This document shows positions 55,361 to 63,850 of a DNA stretch of 64,000 bases, piece by piece. Origin of the DNA: CAVRUF01 sp963716005 (GTDB lineage Bacteria; Actinomycetota; Thermoleophilia; Gaiellales; Gaiellaceae); the NCBI GenBank assembly GCA_963716005.1, contig OY970285.1:1178001-1242000 (forward strand), in the 5' to 3' direction. Position 1 is the first letter of the stretch. Each line of letters begins with the position of its first letter. A program made the position numbers and the translations under genes. Below the pieces are notes generated by a model. The model saw only the letters and a list, made by a program, of their open reading frames with translations. It did no database searches and was not told where the DNA came from.

Positions 55361-55735
55361 CTAGTGCGAGTGTCCGGTGAGACCGAGGAACTCGACCGTG
55401 TTCTCGGCCGCGTCGAACTGGATCAGCACCGCGTCCTCGTCGCCCTCGACCCAGGCGTCGTGACCCGCGTCGATCACGAACGCCGCAGGCGCGGCGTAGG
55501 CGAACGTGCAGCCGTCCTCGTACTCGCCGGCGATCGCGCCCTGCGCGAGGAAGCCGACATGCGCGTGCATGCAGAGATCCGTGGAGACGTGCGGCTTCAT
55601 GTCGCGGCTCCAGCGGAAGCCGGCCGGGTAGATCGCGCGCTTCAGGCGCGCCTCGCCGATCGGCACGGTGTCGATCTGCACGCCGGCGAGCGAGCGGCTG
55701 TCCGCGCCTTCGATCGGAGCGGTGAGCGGATCCAT
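55361..55735 (-). CDS. Small cupin-like protein
   Basis: 124 residues, predominantly beta, with a likely cupin core: FRWSRDMKPH, then CMHAHVGFLAQG as the metal-type region, and a later DAGHDAWVEGDE. Histidine-rich; a metal cupin is likely but the substrate is unknown. It lies 8 bp upstream of the DUF4328 gene and 13 bp downstream of the acetyltransferase gene. Confidence 0.65.
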   Translation of the reverse strand: MDPLTAPIEGADSRSLAGVQIDTVPIGEARLKRAIYPAGFRWSRDMKPHVSTDLCMHAHVGFLAQGAIAGEYEDGCTFAYAAPAAFVIDAGHDAWVEGDEDAVLIQFDAAENTVEFLGLTGHSH

Positions 55736-55748
55736 GCGCGCAGCCTAG

Positions 55749-56682
55749 CTAGAGGTCTCGCTTGAAACTCGCCAGCGTGCGCTCGCGCTTGTAGCCGACG
55801 CTCTTGTTCAGCGCGAGCATCGGCGCGTTCTCGGCGTCGTTCTCGGTCGTGACCGCCGTGACGCCGAGCTCGCCGCGCGGCGCGGAAGACGGCGAGCTTC
55901 GCGAGCTTGGCGAGCCCGCGGCCGCGGTAGTCCGGGAGCGTTCCGGTCATGTCGCTCATGCCGAGCATCGACTCCGGGTTGATGAGCAGGAACGCGAGCG
56001 ACACGGGCGTGTCCCCGTCGAGGACGACCATGCTCGCCTCGCGAGACATCTCGGGGTCGCCGAGGATGTGGCGCTCGAACTCGTCCGGCTGCACGTTGTC
56101 CTCGACCTCGTCCTCGGGGACGTCGCGCGAGGCGATCGCGTACAGCTCCTGGAGCATGGCGATGTCCCGGATCTCGCCGAGGGGCACGACGCGCAGCCCT
56201 TCGGCGGCGCGGTCGGCCTCGAGCCGGGCCAGGCCGGAGAGATCCGCATCCGCGAGCTCGAGGCGCTGCTGGTACGCCGTTCGCGTCCGCTCGAACCCGC
56301 GTGCGAGCGCGAACTCGATCCCGGGCGTTCCCTCGACCGCGGTCGTCGTGCGAGCGTCCGGACTCCGAGCGGCGTCCACCACTCCTCGGCGCCGCGGTAG
56401 AGCGCCGCTCCGATGCCGCGGTTCCGCTCGGCCTCGGCGACGCCGATCCAGACCGCCGCGAGATCCGTGCGGCTCGTGTACCAGGCGAGCAGGTTCTGGC
56501 CGTAGCCGACGATGCTGCCTGTCCTCCTCGGCGACGAGAAGGTGGATATCGCGCGCGCTCCGGCTGGCTCGTGAGCCAGTGCTCGACCCCGGCCGGCGGT
56601 CGGCTCCGGGAGCCAGTACATCGACTCGCCGAGCACCTTGGCGACGCGCCGGGTAGTCCTTGGATTCGAGGGGGCGGATCAC
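55749..56682 (-). CDS. Tandem GNAT-type acetyltransferase, frame breaks
   Basis: About 310 residues in several frames. The first GNAT domain has AAVWIGVAEAERNRGIGAALY and the second SMVVLDGDTPVSLAFLLINP with GTLPDYRGRGLAKLAKL, and the gene ends NDAENAPMLALNKSVGYKR. So both halves carry an acetyl-CoA loop. Start is a GTG at 56682 overlapping the oxidase TGA. The span is one over a multiple of three and I place breaks near 56630, 56340 and 55870. Substrate unknown. Confidence 0.68.
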
Positions 56683-57799
56683 GCGAGGCGCTCCGGGTCG
56701 AAGCGTGCGGTCGCCCGCGACGTACCGGCGGCACGCGGCCGGGATCGTGACCATGCCGATCGAGGAGAAGCCGGCGGCGACCTCGAGCCCGTCGATCCCG
56801 ACCGGGCCGATGACCGGGCGGCCGTCCGGGCGTCATGGCGCGGCGGCCCGACCAGGCCGCGGCGACCTTCACGCCGCGCAGGTGCGGCGCGATGCGGACG
56901 GCGCGCTCGGCGATACGTCGGATGGTGTCCGGGGCCTCGGGCTCCTCGTGGAGAGACGGCGCGAGCGACGTGCCGATCAGGAGCTGGCCGGCCGGGCGCG
57001 GGCCGAGGAGGAGCGAGACCAGTCCGGGCTCGGCCGGACCGTCGGCGAGCTCGCCGAGCGTGCGGTCGGCGGCGACCGGGGCCATCTCGGCCTGGGTCGG
57101 CCACGCCGCCTCCTCGAGCGCGTACGGCGGCTGGTGCTCCACCGGGCCGGTCTCGAGAAGCCAGCCTCGCGTGGCGGTGACTTCCAGGTCGAGGCCGACG
57201 CTGCGCAGGAGGAAGCGGGCGCGCGGGCCGGTCGCGACGATCACGCGCTCGGTCTGGAGCATCGCGGCGTCGGTCGAGATCCCGGTCACGCGGTTTCCCT
57301 TCACGAGCACCTGCTTCGCCTCGCAGCCGAGCAGGAAGACGACGCCGGCGCGGCGGGCGGCCTCCGCCATCGCGGACGTGGCCCCTCGCGCGTCGAGCGT
57401 GTAGCCGCCGTCGACGAGGAACCCGCCGGCGAGGTCGTCGGCGAGCCAGGGGTCTGCGTTCGTGTCGTGCTCCTTCGCTCCCACGGCTTCGGCGTACTCG
57501 CGGGCGCGGTCGAGTTCGTCCTCCTCCGCGGCGAGCAGGAGCTGCGATCGCGGCTGGAAGTCGAAGGGCAGCTCGACTCGGTCGCCGAGCTCCGTGTAGA
57601 TCTCCGCCGACTCGGTGAGCAGGTCGTTGATCCAGTCCGCAGGCTGGCGGAAGAGGAAGCCACCGTTTCGCCCGGACGCGCCCGCGCCGATGCCGCCGCG
57701 GTCACAGACGATGACGTTGCGCCCGGCCTCGGCGAGGTAGCGCGCGAGGGTGCAGCCGGCGAGCCCGGCCCCGCAGATGACGACGTCGGGGGCGGTCAG
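56679..57799 (-). CDS. FAD-dependent amine/amino-acid oxidoreductase (DAO family), frame breaks
   Basis: About 373 residues. The N-terminal FAD-binding loop reads VVICGAGLAGCTLARYLAEAG, then GASGRNGGF, and the C-terminal GFSSIGMVTIP-type FAD-contacting end and RFDPERLA precede a TGA at 56679. The family includes glycine oxidase and D-amino acid dehydrogenases; the substrate is not visible. No ATG/GTG/TTG precedes it in frame; a CTG at 57799 overlaps the upstream TGA as CTGA, mimicking the coupled starts used elsewhere. One or two frame breaks near 56840. Confidence 0.7.
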
Positions 57800-58041
57800 G
57801 TGGGCGGGAGCTCTTCGTCGTCGTTCGACCGGCGATGGTTCCAGAAGAGCACGCCGCCCACGATCGCGGCGACCGCTCCGACACGCGCCGCCATGCGCGC
57901 GGCGCCGCCGCCCTTGCTCTGGGTGGTCGACGTGGACTTCTGGGCGGTCTTCTTCGCCTGGACCTTCACGGCGCGCTTGGCCACCGGCTTCGCGGCCGAG
58001 TAGACGAGCCATCCGATCATCGCTTTGCGGCGGTTCAGCAT
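57796..58041 (-). CDS. Small basic membrane protein
   Basis: 81 residues, strongly basic with Lys/Ala-rich stretches (KPVAKRAVKVQAKK), a central hydrophobic helix about residues 50-68 (AARVGAVAAIVGGVLFW) and an acidic C-terminus (SNDDEELPP). The ATG at 58041 has GGAG-type sequence upstream (GAGGGAGCAAC). Function unknown. It heads the FAD oxidase - GNAT - cupin - DUF4328 run. Confidence 0.65.
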   Translation of the reverse strand: MLNRRKAMIGWLVYSAAKPVAKRAVKVQAKKTAQKSTSTTQSKGGGAARMAARVGAVAAIVGGVLFWNHRRSNDDEELPPT

Positions 58042-58079
58042 GTTGCTCCCTCTTCTCCGGCGGAGTCTAGTCCCAGTCG

Positions 58080-58150
58080 TGTTCCCACTGGGACAACTTG
58101 TTGCACTATCGGCGCGCTTCTGCGCGCAAACCGTGCGCACTCCCCGGATA
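58080..58150 (+). repeat. Intergenic repeat family, copy 9 (short)
   Basis: Just upstream of the small membrane protein gene: TCCCACTGGGA, TTGTTGCACTATCGGCG, GCGCGCAAACCGTGCGC. Shorter than other copies. The rest of the 58.15-58.30 kb gap holds a CCCCACCCTGGGTGGGG inverted repeat but no gene that I can support. Confidence 0.55.
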
Positions 58151-58301
58151 CGATCGCAGCGGGCGGCGGGTGGACTTCATCCCCACCCTGGGTGGGGCTG
58201 GGTCCAGGGTGCGCGCGCGGGTGTGACAGGACCGGACTCGAGCCCGCGACGGATCTGCGCGCAGCGGGCGGACGCCTGTGGCTGCCGGACGCCGGTGCCC
58301 G

Positions 58302-59711
58302 CTAGGCCTTCGCGGCGGCGCGGGGCTTCTTGTTCGGCATGTGGATCGCGCGTCCGAGGGCCAGGAGACCCGCTTCCTTGATCGCCTCCGAGAGCGTCGG
58401 GTGCGCAGTCATCCCGTCGGCGATCGTCTCGATCGTCGACTCGGAATCGAGCGCGACCACCCCCACCTCGATCAGGTCGGTCACGTGCGGCCCCACCATC
58501 ACGAGCCCGAGGAACTCGCCGTAGCGCGACTCGTGGATCGTCTTCACCCAGCCGACGGTCGCGTCCTGCATCATCGCGCGCCCGTTCACCGACCACGGGA
58601 ACTTGCCGACCGCCACGTCGTCGCCGTACTGCTCGCGCGCCTCCGCCTCGGTGAGACCGACGCCGGCGATCTCCGGATCCGTGTAGATCGGGCGCGGCAC
58701 GCCGCGGTTGTCGACGACGGCGTCATGGCCCATCGCGTTCTCGGCAGCGACCTCGCCCTCGCGGAACGCCGTGTGCGCGAGCTGCCAGTAGCCGGCGCAG
58801 TCGCCCACCGCATAGATGTGCGGAACCGACGTCCGCCGGCCCTCGTCCGCGGAAATACCGGCACGCTTGTCGAACTGCACGCCCGCGCTCTCGAGCCCGA
58901 CGCCCTCGACGAATGGCCCGCGGCCGGTGGCGACGAGCATCAGGTCGGCCTCGACCTTCTCACCCTCGCCGAAGTAGACGACGAGCCCGGAGCCCGTGTC
59001 CTCGACCTTCTTGCACGTCGAGTCGAGATGGAGCGCGATCCCGCGCTTCGAAAACTGCTTCTTCAACTCCGCCTGCGCATCGGCGTCCTCGGCCGGGATC
59101 AGGTTCGGGAGCATCTCGATGATCGTGACCTCGGACCCGAAGCGGTTGAAGATCGACGCGAACTCGCAGCCGATGATCCCGCCACCCAGGATGACCAGGC
59201 GCTTCGGCACCTCCGTCTGGGAGAGGAGCCCCGTGGAGTCGACGCAGCGCGCCGAGTCGATCCCCTCGATCGGCGGGCGCAGCGGGAACGAGCCCGTCGC
59301 GACGATCGCCGACTTGAAGGTGACGTCCTCCCCGCCCTCCACCGCGATCGTGTTCGCGTCCTTGAACGTCCCGACGCCCTTCACCCACTCGACGCCGTTG
59401 GCCTTGAAGAGCGACGCGACGCCGCCGGTGAGCTGCTTCACGATCGCGTCCTTCCACACGTTCGCCTGCGCGAGATCGAGCTTCGGCTCGCTGACCTGGA
59501 CGCCGAACTTGGCGAAGCTCTCGCCCGCTTCCGTCATCGCGTGGGCGGTCTGCACCCACGCCTTGGTCGGGATGCAGCCGACACGGAGGCACGTGCCGCC
59601 GAGCTCCGGCTCCTTCTCGATGCACACGGTCTTGGCGCCGAGCTGCGCCGCGCGAATCGCTGCGCTGTAGCCGCCCGGACCTCCGCCGAGGACGGCAACG
59701 TCACATTCCAT
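58302..59711 (-). CDS. lpdA: Dihydrolipoamide dehydrogenase
   Basis: E3 flavoprotein of 2-oxo acid dehydrogenase or glycine cleavage complexes. The 469 residues show the FAD loop LGGGPGGYSAAIRAAQLG, the redox disulphide GGTCLRVGCIPTK and the NAD domain VILGGGIIGCEFASIF. A dimerisation domain follows to a GRAIHMPNKK tail. No E1 or E2 genes are in the window, so which complex it serves is open. Unbroken. Confidence 0.96.
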   Translation of the reverse strand: MECDVAVLGGGPGGYSAAIRAAQLGAKTVCIEKEPELGGTCLRVGCIPTKAWVQTAHAMTEAGESFAKFGVQVSEPKLDLAQANVWKDAIVKQLTGGVASLFKANGVEWVKGVGTFKDANTIAVEGGEDVTFKSAIVATGSFPLRPPIEGIDSARCVDSTGLLSQTEVPKRLVILGGGIIGCEFASIFNRFGSEVTIIEMLPNLIPAEDADAQAELKKQFSKRGIALHLDSTCKKVEDTGSGLVVYFGEGEKVEADLMLVATGRGPFVEGVGLESAGVQFDKRAGISADEGRRTSVPHIYAVGDCAGYWQLAHTAFREGEVAAENAMGHDAVVDNRGVPRPIYTDPEIAGVGLTEAEAREQYGDDVAVGKFPWSVNGRAMMQDATVGWVKTIHESRYGEFLGLVMVGPHVTDLIEVGVVALDSESTIETIADGMTAHPTLSEAIKEAGLLALGRAIHMPNKKPRAAAKA

Positions 59712-59723
59712 TGAGGCTCTCCT

Positions 59724-61493
59724 CTAGGGTCGCGTGTCGAGCGCGATCCTACCGGGCGGTGCCTGGAGCGGCGCGAGCTGGCGCCGGGTGCCGACGAGCG
59801 CGACCACGGCGGCCACGAGCAGGCAGCCGGCCGCAACCATGATGACGGCATGCGGCGCACCAAGGCTGTTCGCGACTGGAGCGAGCGCCACCGCTCCCAT
59901 CATCGACATGGTGAAGAACGCCGAGCTGAGGCCGAACACACGGCCGTAGTACGCGGGATCCACCTCGCGCTGGATGATCGTGTCGAAGAGGACGTCGGTC
60001 GTTCCGTCGAGGAACCCGATCAGGCCGAGGAGCAGCAGTGCGGTCGGTGCGTGCTCCGTCAGGGCGAGCACCCCGAACACCGTCGCCATGAGGAGAAGCG
60101 CCACGCCGATCCAGCGGCCGCCGATCTCGCCGACCGGTGCGAGCCCGGTGACGACGCTTCCGAGCGCCAGGCCGCCGGCGAGGGCCGCGAAGCCGAAGCC
60201 GTACGCTCCTGCCCCCAACCCGAGCTCGGTTCCGAGGAACCGCGGCAGCGTCGCGTTCGTCAGGCCGGTCGCCATCGTCGCCGCTGCAAAGGCGCCGACG
60301 ACCACGAGGATGAGGCGCCGCCGCGCGATGTAGTTGAACCCGTCGACGAGACCTCCTCGCGCCCGCCGGTCAGCGGAGGCCAACGAGGGGACTCGAACGC
60401 CCATGTAGAGGAAGGCGGCCACGACGAACGTCACCAGGTCGATGCTGAGGGCTACGGCGACCGTCGTCGTCGCCAGCGCGATCCCGGCAGCGAGCGCACC
60501 GAGCGCCATCGCGCCGTCCTGGGCGAGCCCGAGGACCGCGTTCCCGGCCGGCAGCTGGCGACGCTCGACAATCGAGGGAACGAGTGAGCGCACCGTGGCC
60601 GACGACACCGCGGAAAGCAGACCGGATCCTGCAATCGCGATGAACGCGATCGGCCGGATGTCGAGAAGGATTCCCGCCAGGGCAACGGCGACGAGGGAGC
60701 CGCGGCCGAGCTCGACCAGCACAAGCAGAGGCTTGCGGGGCAACGCGTCCACAAGCGCGGCCGCCAGCCCGCCACCGAGCACGGGCGGCAGAAGGCGAAT
60801 GACGAGGAGCGCCGAGACCTGGCCCACGGAACCGGTCGCGGCGTAGATCCAGCCGACGAGCGCCGCGACCGTAACCCAGTCGCCGAGCTGCGACACGAAC
60901 TTGCCGGCCGCCAGACGCCTGAACGATGGTGTCCGCAACGGCTCGAGGAGACGCGACGAGGAGAGAGCGGGCCGCGACGTCTCCGCGGTCGAGACGATCA
61001 CGATCAGCAGAACCGTTCCGATTCCGAGAAGCAGGTCGCCGATCGAGAAGACGTTCGTGAACGGCAGCTCGCGGGGGAGCGCGAAGATGTCGCCGAGGAA
61101 CGCGAGCCGGTCCCCGCCGACCTCGATGTTCGAAGTGGCCGACGTGTCGAGCCCCGTCGCAGCCCACGCCTCCGGGTTGACCGGCATCTGGCCGCCGTTC
61201 GAGAGGATGGCGATCGCGTTCAGCGCCATCCCGAGGAAGAGCGGGAGGAGCACGATATGGCGGAAGTTCGCAAGCGCGAACCAAAAGAGCAGCGCGTAGG
61301 TTCCGAGGTGGATCGGCTCGAGAAGCACCTCGGGAACGAACTCGCGCAGGCTCGAGAAGAGAACGATCTGCGCGGCGAGCGCCACGAACACGGCCCAGCC
61401 GTGGCGAAACTCGAATCGGAGCAGGCGTGACGGCTTCCCGCCGAGGAGCAAGGCGAAAGCTACGCCGAGAACGATGCTTGGGAGGAGGAACAC
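59724..61493 (-). CDS. DUF5317-like membrane domain fused to MFS transporter
   Basis: 589 residues. Residues 1-180 resemble DUF5317 (helices MFLLPSIVLGVAFALLLGG, VFVALAAQIVLFSS; NAIAILSNGGQMPVNPEA; GDIFALPRELPFTNVFS). From about 195 a full 12-helix MFS-type transporter follows (KFVSQLGDWVTVAALVGW, then GLVDGFNYIARRR in the central loop). This resembles the EntS/MFS_3 group of exporters. The fusion is unbroken in sequence. Substrate unknown. It is 12 bp downstream of the lpdA start on the same strand (59711 vs 59724), so lpdA may be co-transcribed. Confidence 0.78.
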   Translation of the reverse strand: MFLLPSIVLGVAFALLLGGKPSRLLRFEFRHGWAVFVALAAQIVLFSSLREFVPEVLLEPIHLGTYALLFWFALANFRHIVLLPLFLGMALNAIAILSNGGQMPVNPEAWAATGLDTSATSNIEVGGDRLAFLGDIFALPRELPFTNVFSIGDLLLGIGTVLLIVIVSTAETSRPALSSSRLLEPLRTPSFRRLAAGKFVSQLGDWVTVAALVGWIYAATGSVGQVSALLVIRLLPPVLGGGLAAALVDALPRKPLLVLVELGRGSLVAVALAGILLDIRPIAFIAIAGSGLLSAVSSATVRSLVPSIVERRQLPAGNAVLGLAQDGAMALGALAAGIALATTTVAVALSIDLVTFVVAAFLYMGVRVPSLASADRRARGGLVDGFNYIARRRLILVVVGAFAAATMATGLTNATLPRFLGTELGLGAGAYGFGFAALAGGLALGSVVTGLAPVGEIGGRWIGVALLLMATVFGVLALTEHAPTALLLLGLIGFLDGTTDVLFDTIIQREVDPAYYGRVFGLSSAFFTMSMMGAVALAPVANSLGAPHAVIMVAAGCLLVAAVVALVGTRRQLAPLQAPPGRIALDTRP

Positions 61494-61525
61494 CTAGCGC
61501 GTCAGAGGGGTTGCCGCGGCGTCAA

Positions 61526-61563
61526 GGCCGGCCGTTGCGGCCGGCCCGCAATGCGGGCCGGCC
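61526..61563. terminator. Nested GC-rich palindrome between two minus-strand genes
   Basis: GGCCGGCCCGCA and its exact complement surround one base at 61539-61563, and a second GGCCGGCC copy at 61526 can pair alternatively with the first arm. Neither side is followed by a T-tract. It lies downstream of the 28-residue ORF and just upstream of the MFS gene, so it is probably a terminator or a leader structure. Confidence 0.5.
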
Positions 61564-61581
61564 ACTCCGTCCGTCAAAGAC

Positions 61582-61668
61582 CTAGTTCCACTTAAATCCC
61601 GCGCCCGCAGCCAGAACAAAAGCCGCGAGGAGCGCGTAGCGGACAGTCCACATGCGAAGCCGCAACAT
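61582..61668 (-). CDS. 28-residue hydrophobic small ORF with strong Shine-Dalgarno
   Basis: ATG at 61668 is preceded by AAGGAGGAAGGC, a near-ideal ribosome site. The peptide begins MLRLRMWTVRY and continues LLAAFVLAAGAGFKWN: a basic N-terminus and one short hydrophobic helix. It could be a small membrane protein. I recognise no family, and nothing but the ribosome site and hydrophobic pattern supports it. Confidence 0.5.
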   Translation of the reverse strand: MLRLRMWTVRYALLAAFVLAAGAGFKWN

Positions 61669-61936
61669 GCCTTCCTCCTTGTGCAGATGTGTGATCCGTG
61701 AGCAAGGAACGAACTGGGCAGCGAACTGTCCCGCTGTACTCCCGTCCCGCACACGGTCTTACTGTCGCCCCCCACGGGTGGAACAGCGATCCCCCGAACG
61801 GGGATTTCCAGGCTGGAAGCGACATCCGCCGGTGGGTAACCCCCTTCCTGGGGATGGGCGAATACGCAAAAAAAGGCGATAGCGGCCGTGACGACCTCTA
61901 GCGCGCTCTAAGACCCTGGCCCACGGGCCTACGAAA
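61669..61936. other. Intergenic leader region, GC-rich inverted repeats
   Basis: Between the 28-residue ORF and the GGDEF/HD-GYP gene (divergent). It contains CCCCCGAACGGGG and GTAACCCCCTTCCTGGGG-type inverted repeats and an AAAAAAAGGCG run. No ORF is supportable. It does not match the c-di-GMP-I or -II riboswitch pattern as I know it. Both promoters must lie here. Confidence 0.4.
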
Positions 61937-63732
61937 ATGACCACGACTCGACTGCGGCAGCCCTCGATCCGCTCGATCGCCCTCCCCGTCATCGGAGGCG
62001 GTGCGGCTGCGCTTGCGCTCGCGATCTGGACGCTCGCGACGTCCCCCGACCCGGGCCTCGTGGTGGCCCTGTCGCGCTGCTCGCCGCTGCGACGTTCGCC
62101 GAGGCGTTTCCTGTGCCGCTCGAGCCCGCCGGCGAGGTCTCGCTCGCGGCCGTCTTCGTCATGGGCGCGGCGCTCACATACGGCTGGGCGCCCGCTGTGG
62201 TGGTCGCGACGCTGACAGTGATCCTCGTCGACGGCTACCGGCGAAAGCAGCCGATACAAGTCGCATACAACAGTGCGGTCTACGGGCTCTCCGGCGCCGC
62301 AGCCGGAGCGGCCGTCGCCGTCTCGTCACACGGCGCGGAGGCTGCGGGCCTGCTCCTCCTCGGGACGATCGGCGCTATCTCCGCGTTCTTCGTCACGAAC
62401 ATGGTGCTGACGACTGCGATCATCGCGCGGATCGCGGGGAGACCGTTCGGATCGCTCCTGCGTACAAACGCCCACGCCAACGCCGGGCCGTTCGCGATCA
62501 TGGGCTCCGTCAGCCTGATGCTGGCCGTGCTCTGGAACCAGTCGCCACTCCTCATGGGTGCGCTCGCGGGACCGCTGATCGCGGTGGCGCTCTACCAGCG
62601 CTCGGTTCACAAGGCCATGCGCGCGATGCGCCTGGCGCTCACCGACCCGCAGACCGGGCTCGGCAACAAGCGCCATTTCGAGGAGCTGCTCCAGCGCTAC
62701 CTCGACAGGGCCGACTCGGACGGCACACCCGTGACGCTCTGCCTCGTCGACGTCGACGACTTCAAGACGATCAACGACACCTACGGACACGTCGCTGGCG
62801 ACCGCGCTCTCGCCCAGGTGGCCGCGCGCCTGCGCCGCGGCGGCGAGTCGTTCCGCGTCGGTGGCGACGAGTTCGCCCTGCTCCTCCCCGGTCGCACGAC
62901 CGAGGAGGGACGCATCGCAGCGGAGGCGCTGTGCCAGCGCGTCCTCGCGGCTCGCTACGACCACGGCGGTGCGGTCTCGATCTCGATCGGCGTGGCGACC
63001 TACCCGAGCGAGGGCGTCGAGCGCACCGAGCTCGTCCGCGTCGCCGACAAGGCGCTCTACTCCGCGAAGGGCCACGGCAAGGCACGCGTGCACGTGTACT
63101 CGTCGGACGGGCGCATGCCGTCCATCCCGACGGCGCTCGCCGGCCGCGCGGCGGGAATTCACAAGGCTGCGAGCGCTGCGAACGCGGTTGTGGCGCGCGA
63201 CGTCTACATCGGAAGCCATTCGCACAACGTCGGAGAGCTCGCGGTTCGCCTCGCGAGGCGCCTCGGGCTCGACGCCGAGGAGGCGGAGCTGATCCGCGTC
63301 GCCGGGAGCCTGCACGACATCGGCAAGCTCCTCATCCCCGAGGAGATCCTGCACAAGCCCGGCTCGTTGACGCCCACTGAGCGGAGCGTCGTCGAGCGCC
63401 ATTCGGAGATCGGCTGCCGGATGCTCGAGTCGCTCGGCCTCGACCCGATCGCGACCTGGGTGCTGCACCACCACGAGCGCTTCGACGGCGACGGCTACCC
63501 GGACGGCCTCGTCGGCGAGGAGATCCCGCTGCCGGCGCGCATCCTCTTCGTCGCCGACGCCTGGGACACGATCACGACCGACCGCGTCTACCGCCAGAAG
63601 ATGACGCGCTCGGAGGCGCTGGCCGAGATCGAGCGCTGCTCCGGCACGCAGTTCGACCCGGCCGTCGTGAACGCCCTGCGCGAGGAGCTCGCCGACACCG
63701 AGCTCGAGCTCGTCCTCCCCGCCTCCGCGTAG
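61937..63732 (+). CDS. Membrane-anchored GGDEF and HD-GYP protein, one frame break
   Basis: From ATG 61937 about 598 codons. Helices occupy roughly the first 190 residues (VIGGGAAALALAIWTLA; FVMGAALTYGWAPAVVVATL and others). A GGDEF domain follows (RVGGDEFALLL, so an intact active site) and a C-terminal HD-GYP phosphodiesterase domain (HDIGKLLIPEEIL, HHHERFDGDGYPDGL). The I-site position reads RRGG, without the RxxD aspartate, so product inhibition is probably lost. One base seems missing near 62072, changing the frame in the first helix region; the reading from 62113 is clean. Such a protein could both make and degrade c-di-GMP. Confidence 0.85.
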
Positions 63733-63850
63733 CCCCCGCTTAAGAGTAAGGACGGCACTCTAGGCCGCCCTCACTTTGACCCGGGGGAAATCCGGTCAGT
63801 CGCACCTTGTCCGCGACTGGCTCGAACTTCCATCCCCCGAGCGGGGAGAG

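Noticed and set aside
3721..58150. CRISPR array or insertion-sequence ends for the repeat family
   Set aside because: Copies are scattered one per gap, with no regular spacers, no transposase and no target-site duplications that I could see.
61669..61936. A c-di-GMP riboswitch upstream of the GGDEF/HD-GYP gene
   Set aside because: The known class I and II core motifs could not be matched; only GC-rich inverted repeats are visible. A covariance-model search would be decisive.
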